64,000 bases of DNA from an uncultured Gelidibacter sp. (lineage in GTDB: Bacteria; Bacteroidota; Bacteroidia; Flavobacteriales; Flavobacteriaceae): positions 186,001-250,000 of the forward strand of contig NZ_CANMTE010000001.1 in the NCBI RefSeq assembly GCF_947500795.1, given 5' to 3'. The position numbers and the translations under genes were made by a program. This document shows, piece by piece, positions 59,192-64,000 of the stretch. How positions within the stretch are numbered: the stretch's first letter is position 1; each line of letters begins with the position of its first letter. Below the pieces are notes generated by a model, which was given only the letters and a program-made list of their open reading frames with translations, was not told where the DNA came from and made no database searches.

Positions 59192-60139
59192 CTAAAAGTT
59201 CAATTCGTCATTGATAAGATAACGTTTCTTGTCTTCTTTGGTTCTTAAAACGATCTCCCCTAAAAATCCGGCTATAAAAAATTGTGTCCCGATAACCATT
59301 GTGGATAAGGCGATATAGAATTGTGGACGATCAGTAATTAAGCGTCCTCCAGGATTTATAAAGACTTTATCAATGCCTAAATAAAGCGTGAAACCAAGTC
59401 CGATAAACAACATGATAACTCCTAAAGCGCCAAAAAGATGCATTGGCCGTCTTGCAAATCGAGATAGAAACCAAATAGTTAGCAAGTCTAAAAAACCGTG
59501 AATAAAACGGTTCATTCCAAATTTAGTAGTGCCATATTTTCGAGCTTGGTGGAGTACAACTTTCTCTCCAATTTTAGAAAAACCTGCATTTTTAGCCAAA
59601 ACCGGAATGTAACGGTGCATTTCGCCATTAACATCAATGTTTTTCACGACTTCAAGGTTGTAAGCTTTCAATCCGCAGTTAAAATCGTTCAATTTTACTC
59701 CTGAAGTTTGGCGCGCCGCCCAATTAAATAATTTGGAAGGCAGATTTTTGGAAATTACAGAATCATATCGCTTCTTTTTCCAACCAGATACCAAATCATA
59801 ATGTTGATTGGTAATCATTGCATAAAGTTCTGGGATTTCTTCTGGATTGTCCTGCAAATCGGCATCCATGGTAATAACCACGTCGCCCTGAGCTTTTTCA
59901 AAACCGGCATGCAGTGCTTGAGATTTTCCAAAATTCCGCAAAAAACGAATCCCTTTTACGTTATGATCTTTTTCTGATAATTGTTCTATCACCTTCCACG
60001 AATCATCGGTGCTGCCATCATCAATAAAAATGATTTCATAAGAAAATTGATTGGATAGCATCACTCTTGCAATCCAATCATGTAATTCAGTTAACGATTC
60101 TTGTTCGTTGAGTAGTGGTATAACTACTGATATGTTCAT
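59192..60139 (-). CDS. family 2 glycosyltransferase, DPM1/ArnC-like
   Basis: A 315-residue enzyme. The GT-A domain at about 1-225 opens MNISVVIPLLNEQESLTELH and has the DXD-type metal site in VITMDADLQDNPEEI, plus EIIFIDDGSTDDSW. Two C-terminal helices (LFGALGVIMLFIGLGFTLYL and FYIALSTMVIGTQFFIAGFL) anchor it in the inner membrane. Such enzymes move a sugar to a polyprenyl phosphate. The 14 residues MHRYIPVLAKNAGF near the end of the domain are typical of the subfamily. Sugar unknown. It follows the DUF4199 gene by 57 bp. Confidence 0.9.
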   Translation of the reverse strand: MNISVVIPLLNEQESLTELHDWIARVMLSNQFSYEIIFIDDGSTDDSWKVIEQLSEKDHNVKGIRFLRNFGKSQALHAGFEKAQGDVVITMDADLQDNPEEIPELYAMITNQHYDLVSGWKKKRYDSVISKNLPSKLFNWAARQTSGVKLNDFNCGLKAYNLEVVKNIDVNGEMHRYIPVLAKNAGFSKIGEKVVLHQARKYGTTKFGMNRFIHGFLDLLTIWFLSRFARRPMHLFGALGVIMLFIGLGFTLYLGIDKVFINPGGRLITDRPQFYIALSTMVIGTQFFIAGFLGEIVLRTKEDKKRYLINDELNF

Positions 60140-60196
60140 TGATGTGTTTTCAAATGGTGATGATATAAAAGTAACGAAATTAGAGATAACCTTACT

Positions 60197-60706
60197 TTAA
60201 TCTTTCTTCATGATTAATCCGGCAATTACAGAAACCACAAGTCCAAACAATAAAGACCCGATAACAGTTGTTAAACTGAAGAACATAGGCGTCATAAAGA
60301 TGTTGCTTATTTCCATGGTTTTAGAAATCTGTTCTTCGCTCATATTTGGATTCTGTGTAGATATTTCAAGGTAGGCTTGATCTCTTGCGATATCAATAAA
60401 TTCCGGATAGATGTATGCGTAATGTAAATATGCATAAATACCCGCAAGAATCCCTCCAATAACGGCAATAGCTAATCCAACTTTCATGGCATCGCTTATG
60501 GTTAAGAAGCCAGCATTTTGATGTTTGTAGGTTTTAATTCCATAAACAAAAACAACAATGGAGGCAAGGGAGCTCGCGATGGAGAGCATCCAACTTTTTT
60601 CTAAATTAGCAACATACATGATTACTAAAACGATGACGCTAACAAGTGCAAGGTATAATCCGTAAGTATATGCAATTGGTTTAATGGCTGGTTTTTGTGT
60701 TTCCAT
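60197..60706 (-). CDS. DUF4199 membrane protein
   Basis: A 169-residue inner-membrane protein with four hydrophobic segments (about 17-32, 40-56, 75-93 and 137-163) and a cytoplasmic Lys-rich end. KPAIKPIAYTYGLYLALVSV and GFLTISDAMKVGLAIAVIGGIL match the DUF4199 pattern. Function is not known. Genes of this family often lie beside the DPM1-like glycosyltransferase in Bacteroidota, as here. Confidence 0.85.
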   Translation of the reverse strand: METQKPAIKPIAYTYGLYLALVSVIVLVIMYVANLEKSWMLSIASSLASIVVFVYGIKTYKHQNAGFLTISDAMKVGLAIAVIGGILAGIYAYLHYAYIYPEFIDIARDQAYLEISTQNPNMSEEQISKTMEISNIFMTPMFFSLTTVIGSLLFGLVVSVIAGLIMKKD

Positions 60707-60744
60707 AATTATATAGTAAGTTGGTTCATTTGTTAGTTAGTAAG

Positions 60745-60752
60745 CAAATATA
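60745..60752 (-). promoter_or_regulatory. -7 box of the DUF4199 gene
   Basis: The minus strand reads TATATTTG, matching TAnnTTTG, 38 bp before the ATG. Confidence 0.45.
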
Positions 60753-60901
60753 TGCAAACGTTACAATTTATACCCACGAAAGTGTGAATCTCGCTCTAAT
60801 AAATTCCATATATTCGCGATATCGAAGGTGAATTTTAAGTGACGTATTTGTTGGTTTTTATTTGACATACAATAAAATGACAAAAAATAAAAGCAAATCT
60901 A

Positions 60902-60931
60902 TTGCACAGACGGAAAAAATACTTAAATTTG
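60902..60931 (+). promoter_or_regulatory. rpmE2 promoter
   Basis: TTG (60902-60904), 19-nt spacer, TAAATTTG (60924-60931): near-ideal Bacteroidota promoter. The predicted start is near 60936, about 33 nt before the ATG. Confidence 0.65.
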
Positions 60932-60968
60932 CACTTCCAAAAATTGAACGATATTAAAGTATTTAGAG

Positions 60969-61220
60969 ATGAAAAAAGGTATACATCCAGAAAATTATAG
61001 ACTAGTAGCATTTAAAGATATGTCAAATGAAGACGTGTTTTTGACTAAATCTACAGCAGATACAAATGAAACTATTGAGGTTGACGGCGTTGAGTATCCA
61101 CTTGTGAAGATGGAGATTTCAAGATCATCTCACCCTTTCTACACTGGTAAATCTAAGTTGGTAGATACGGCAGGTCGTATTGATAAATTTAAAAATAAAT
61201 ACGCTAAATTCAAGAAATAA
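60969..61220 (+). CDS. rpmE2: ribosomal protein bL31, type B
   Basis: An 83-residue large-subunit ribosomal protein. The sequence [40 protein letters not shown] and [18 protein letters not shown] is diagnostic. It lacks the four zinc-binding Cys of the A type, so it is the zinc-free (C-minus) form. In other bacteria such paralogues replace the zinc form under zinc shortage; whether a zinc form exists elsewhere here is unknown. It is monocistronic with a strong promoter and terminator. Confidence 0.97.
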   Translation: MKKGIHPENYRLVAFKDMSNEDVFLTKSTADTNETIEVDGVEYPLVKMEISRSSHPFYTGKSKLVDTAGRIDKFKNKYAKFKK

Positions 61221-61238
61221 TTTAGTGTTCAAGATATT

Positions 61239-61274
61239 AAAAGCCTTCAGATATTGTCTGAAGGCTTTTTTTGT
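61239..61274 (+). terminator. rpmE2 terminator
   Basis: Perfect 13-bp stem (61239-61251 with 61257-61269) and 5-nt loop, then a run of T, 19 bp after the stop. Confidence 0.85.
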
Positions 61275-61289
61275 TTTCTATAAATAACT

Positions 61290-61297
61290 TATTTTTG
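61290..61297 (+). promoter_or_regulatory. -7 box upstream of the GlmU-like gene
   Basis: TATTTTTG follows TTG (61271-61273) by 16 nt, slightly short of the usual spacing. If used, it gives a leader of about 140 nt before the ATG at 61443. Confidence 0.4.
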
Positions 61298-61442
61298 CGC
61301 CCTGAAACAGTTGCAATTACAAAGACTACAATAGTTAAACTTAGGTTTTACTTAGGTTGGATGTGATTTCTCTCTTTTTCTTATGTTATCAATTTTTATT
61401 AAGAATTTATTTTTTGTACTCAATTAACTTCTAATATAATCC

Positions 61443-62618
61443 ATGAACTACATCCTTTTCGACGGTCCATCTAGAAATAATCTTTTGCCCTTTACCTACA
61501 CGCGACCAGTTGCAGAAATTAGAATTGGAATATTGACCATAAGAGAAAAATGGGAAATGTTTTTGGGTACCACAACTACAACGATTACGGAAGAGTATTT
61601 ATCTGAGAAGTATCCGATGGTGGAGCTGGAGAATAACGTGTTGATTAATGCGTCATATCTTCCTACAGATGAATTGGTCGATATGATTAAAAATCTTGAG
61701 GAAAATCAGGCGATTTTTAAGGATGAAGATGTCATTGCTTTTTATACCAAAGATGCTCAAGAAGATATCGATTTTGATTCTTATGAAGCAATTGAATACG
61801 ATGGAGATGCTATTAAAGTAGAACACACTTGGGATATTTTCAGCAAAAACGGAGAAGCTATTCAGCAAGATTTCGATTTAATTACAGAAGGAAGGACTTC
61901 ACAGCCTTTATCTTCAACCAATAATGTATTAGGAGCCCATAATGTGTTTTTAGAAGAAGGTGCTGTTGTAGAGTTTGCGACGCTTAATGCGAGTAAAGGA
62001 CCTATTTATATTGGTAAAGATGCAGAAATTATGGAAGGTGCCCTTATTAGAGGTCCTTTGGCAATGTGTGAGCACTCTATAGTTAAGATGGGTAGTAAGA
62101 TTTATGGGCCAACTACCGTTGGGCCGTATTGTAAGTTAGGAGGAGAGGTTCATAGTTCAGTATTATTTGGTTATAGTAATAAGGGGCATGAAGGATTCCT
62201 TGGGAATTCTGTTCTTGGCGAATGGTGCAATTTGGGTGCAGATACCAATACCTCCAATCTTAAAAATAATTATGCTGAAGTGCGAATTTGGGACTATGAC
62301 AGCGAAAGTTTTGCCCGAACAGGATTGCAATTTTGCGGCCTAATGATGGGTGACCATAGTAAATGTGGAATCAATACCATGTTTAATACGGGTACGGTTG
62401 TAGGTGTAAGCGCCAACATCTTTGGTAGTGGCTATCCACGTAACTTTATACCAAGTTTTAGCTGGGGTGGCGCAGCAGGATTTACAACGTATTTGACTAA
62501 AAAAGCATTTGAAGTCACTGAAATTGTTATGACCAGACGTGAATTGGAATTTACTGATGCCGACAAAGCAATCTTAGAGCATGTATTTGAAATCAGCAAG
62601 AAATTTAGGAGAGATTAA
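61443..62618 (+). CDS. GlmU-like sugar nucleotidyltransferase/acetyltransferase
   Basis: A 391-residue cytoplasmic protein. The N-terminal nucleotidyltransferase-like domain starts MNYILFDGPSRNNLLPFTYT with the PVAEIRIGILTIREKW motif. The C-terminal half (about 185-391) is a left-handed beta-helix with hexapeptide repeats such as GPIYIGKDAEIMEGALIRGP. This matches the alternative bacterial GlmU form (UDP-GlcNAc diphosphorylase/glucosamine-1-phosphate acetyltransferase-like) found in Bacteroidota. It probably supplies UDP-GlcNAc for peptidoglycan and lipid A; this has not been shown for this clade. A canonical GlmU is not in the window. Confidence 0.87.
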   Translation: MNYILFDGPSRNNLLPFTYTRPVAEIRIGILTIREKWEMFLGTTTTTITEEYLSEKYPMVELENNVLINASYLPTDELVDMIKNLEENQAIFKDEDVIAFYTKDAQEDIDFDSYEAIEYDGDAIKVEHTWDIFSKNGEAIQQDFDLITEGRTSQPLSSTNNVLGAHNVFLEEGAVVEFATLNASKGPIYIGKDAEIMEGALIRGPLAMCEHSIVKMGSKIYGPTTVGPYCKLGGEVHSSVLFGYSNKGHEGFLGNSVLGEWCNLGADTNTSNLKNNYAEVRIWDYDSESFARTGLQFCGLMMGDHSKCGINTMFNTGTVVGVSANIFGSGYPRNFIPSFSWGGAAGFTTYLTKKAFEVTEIVMTRRELEFTDADKAILEHVFEISKKFRRD

Positions 62619-62804
62619 ATCTGCTGTTGCTGAACTTTTCAAGTAACAATCATTCTTTCTGTTTTCTGTGATCAATGCTATAATGAACGTTTTCTGTGTC
62701 ATTGTAAATGCTCATTTATGCTGGAAATTTCGTTTGATTAGAATTTTATTCCCCATAATAGCTTCACTAGTGTTTGATATTAGTATTACTTTCAAACAAT
62801 TGCG

Positions 62805-62812
62805 TAACTTTG
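62805..62812 (+). promoter_or_regulatory. -7 box upstream of mtaB
   Basis: TAACTTTG matches TAnnTTTG, giving a leader of about 100 nt before the ATG at 62916. No correctly spaced -33 element is seen. Confidence 0.42.
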
Positions 62813-62915
62813 CATTTCCAAATCCAAAAACAAGGTAAAATCTTATTTTACTTTTTAAAACAGATGCTAATGTTCTATTGATTAGTGTCTTAGTTTAAGA
62901 ATTGAAGACTATACT

Positions 62916-64000
62916 ATGAATAAAAAAGTAGCATTTTATACCTTAGGTTGCAAGCTGAACTTTTCAGAAACCTCTACTATTGCTAGAAGTTTTACTAATG
63001 AAGGTTTTGATCGTGTAGAGTTTAATGAGGTTGCAGATATTTATGTTATTAACACTTGCTCTGTAACTGAAAATGCCGACAAGCGCTTTAAATCTATTGT
63101 AAAACAGGCCCAGAAAGTTAACCCTGATGCTTTTGTGGCAGCAGTTGGTTGCTATGCGCAATTAAAACCACAAGAATTGGCTGATGTTAATGGTGTGGAT
63201 TTGGTGCTTGGTGCTACTGAAAAATTCAATTTGACAAGTTATATAAATGAGTTGATCAATAATCCGGAACGCAATAGAGGTGCGGGAGAAGTACATTCGT
63301 GCGAAATCGAAAATGCCGATTTTTATGTAGGCAGTTATTCCATTGGCGATAGAACTCGAGCGTTTTTAAAAGTTCAGGATGGCTGTGACTATAAATGTAC
63401 CTATTGTACAATTCCGTTGGCAAGAGGTATTTCACGAAGTGATACCATGGAAAGTGTCATTAAAAATGCCAAGGAAATTGCAGCACAGGATATAAAGGAA
63501 ATCGTTTTAACTGGTGTCAATATTGGTGATTATGGAAAAGGGGAATTCGGCAATAAAAAGCATGAACATACTTTCTTAGATTTGGTTAAAGAATTGGATC
63601 AGGTAGAAGGCATTGAGCGTTTGCGTATTTCGTCCATCGAGCCGAACCTTCTTAAAAATGAAACGATTGATTTGGTCTCAAAATCGAGAGCATTTGTCCC
63701 TCATTTCCATATCCCATTACAAAGTGGAAATAACGACATTCTTAAAAAAATGAAACGTCGCTACATGAGAGAACTTTATGTAGACCGTGTTTCTAAAATT
63801 AAAGAAGTTATGCCACATGCCTGTATTGGTGTTGATGTTATTGTTGGTTTTCCAGGTGAAACTGATGAGCATTTTCTAGATACTTATAACTTCTTGAATG
63901 AATTAGATATATCTTATTTGCATGTCTTTACGTATTCGGAACGCGATAATACGGAAGCGGCAGTTATGGATGGTGTAGTTCCTAAAAAAGTTAGGGCAAA
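62916..64000 (+). CDS. mtaB: tRNA methylthiotransferase MtaB, 5' part (runs off the window)
   Basis: Radical-SAM enzyme that adds a methylthio group to t6A37 of tRNA. The N-terminal UPF0004 domain (MNKKVAFYTLGCKLNFSETS, INTCSVTENADKR, AVGCYAQ) holds the first Fe-S cluster Cys. The radical-SAM domain has CDYKCTYCTIP (CxxxCxxC). The LGCKLN, not LGCPKN, opening and the rest of the pattern favour MtaB over MiaB or RimO. About 361 of some 440 residues are visible; the C-terminal part with TRAM is outside. No frame break is seen. Confidence 0.95.
   Translation, partial: MNKKVAFYTLGCKLNFSETSTIARSFTNEGFDRVEFNEVADIYVINTCSVTENADKRFKSIVKQAQKVNPDAFVAAVGCYAQLKPQELADVNGVDLVLGATEKFNLTSYINELINNPERNRGAGEVHSCEIENADFYVGSYSIGDRTRAFLKVQDGCDYKCTYCTIPLARGISRSDTMESVIKNAKEIAAQDIKEIVLTGVNIGDYGKGEFGNKKHEHTFLDLVKELDQVEGIERLRISSIEPNLLKNETIDLVSKSRAFVPHFHIPLQSGNNDILKKMKRRYMRELYVDRVSKIKEVMPHACIGVDVIVGFPGETDEHFLDTYNFLNELDISYLHVFTYSERDNTEAAVMDGVVPKKVRA

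Overview
The window comes from a low-GC Gram-negative bacterium of the phylum Bacteroidota, almost certainly a (probably marine) member of the Flavobacteriaceae. The evidence is a fused ccoN-ccoO gene, many lipoprotein signals ending in (S/T)C, inverted-order FadB, TonB-dependent receptors with a carboxypeptidase-like N-domain, genes without Shine-Dalgarno sites, and many promoters with the Bacteroidota -7 box TAnnTTTG. The species was not identified. It looks like ordinary chromosome: there is no phage, IS element, CRISPR array, tRNA or rRNA.

Layout. 1-2.7 kb: end of a TPR protein and a TonB-dependent receptor, then a 1.25 kb stretch with no convincing gene. 3.9-7.6 kb: K+/H+ antiporter, an ECF sigma/anti-sigma pair and a Cu/Zn superoxide dismutase lipoprotein. 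7.8-26.5 kb: a low-oxygen and nitrogen-oxide region. It holds hemN, a universal stress protein, nirK (fused to cytochrome c), nirV, a Sco protein and a porin; facing these are a hemerythrin-like protein, a heme-copper-oxidase-like membrane protein, the Fe-S repair protein Ric and an NsrR/IscR-like Rrf2 regulator. The complete cbb3 oxidase cluster (ccoI, ccoS, ccoNO, ccoQ, ccoP, ccoG, ccoH and a TauE-like protein) follows. 26.7-36.3 kb: S9, M1 and M28 peptidases, a VWA/MoxR pair and an array of 90-124 bp repeats. 36.5-47.2 kb: a MarR-controlled beta-oxidation operon (marR, fadB, fadA, acyl-CoA dehydrogenase) interrupted by two small four-helix-bundle genes, an LTA-synthase-like protein and an acyl-CoA ligase. 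47.3-64 kb: purL, an RsmB-type methyltransferase, a second ECF sigma triad, an ABC exporter with phosphoglucomutase, a glycosyltransferase, rpmE2, a GlmU-like protein and the start of mtaB.

How it fits together. The 7.7-26.5 kb region carries two shared regulatory motifs. An ATGA-N6-TCAT inverted repeat of Crp/Fnr type lies before hemN, nirK, ccoS-ccoNO and ccoI. In all four its centre is exactly 29.5 bp upstream of the first base of the -7 box, as expected of a class II activator site near -41.5. A second motif, GGAYnAAWTTATCC, lies before nirK, ric and the Rrf2 gene, and looks like the operator of that Rrf2 regulator. The region therefore reads as one programme: high-affinity respiration, oxygen-independent haem synthesis and nitrite reduction under low oxygen, plus nitrosative damage repair.

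Other points of interest are two four-helix-bundle (23S-IVP family) genes set in the fad operon, one between inverted repeats; a likely small RNA at 55.45 kb; a repetitive-element-like in-frame insertion in purL; and a near-perfect 26-bp palindrome before marR.
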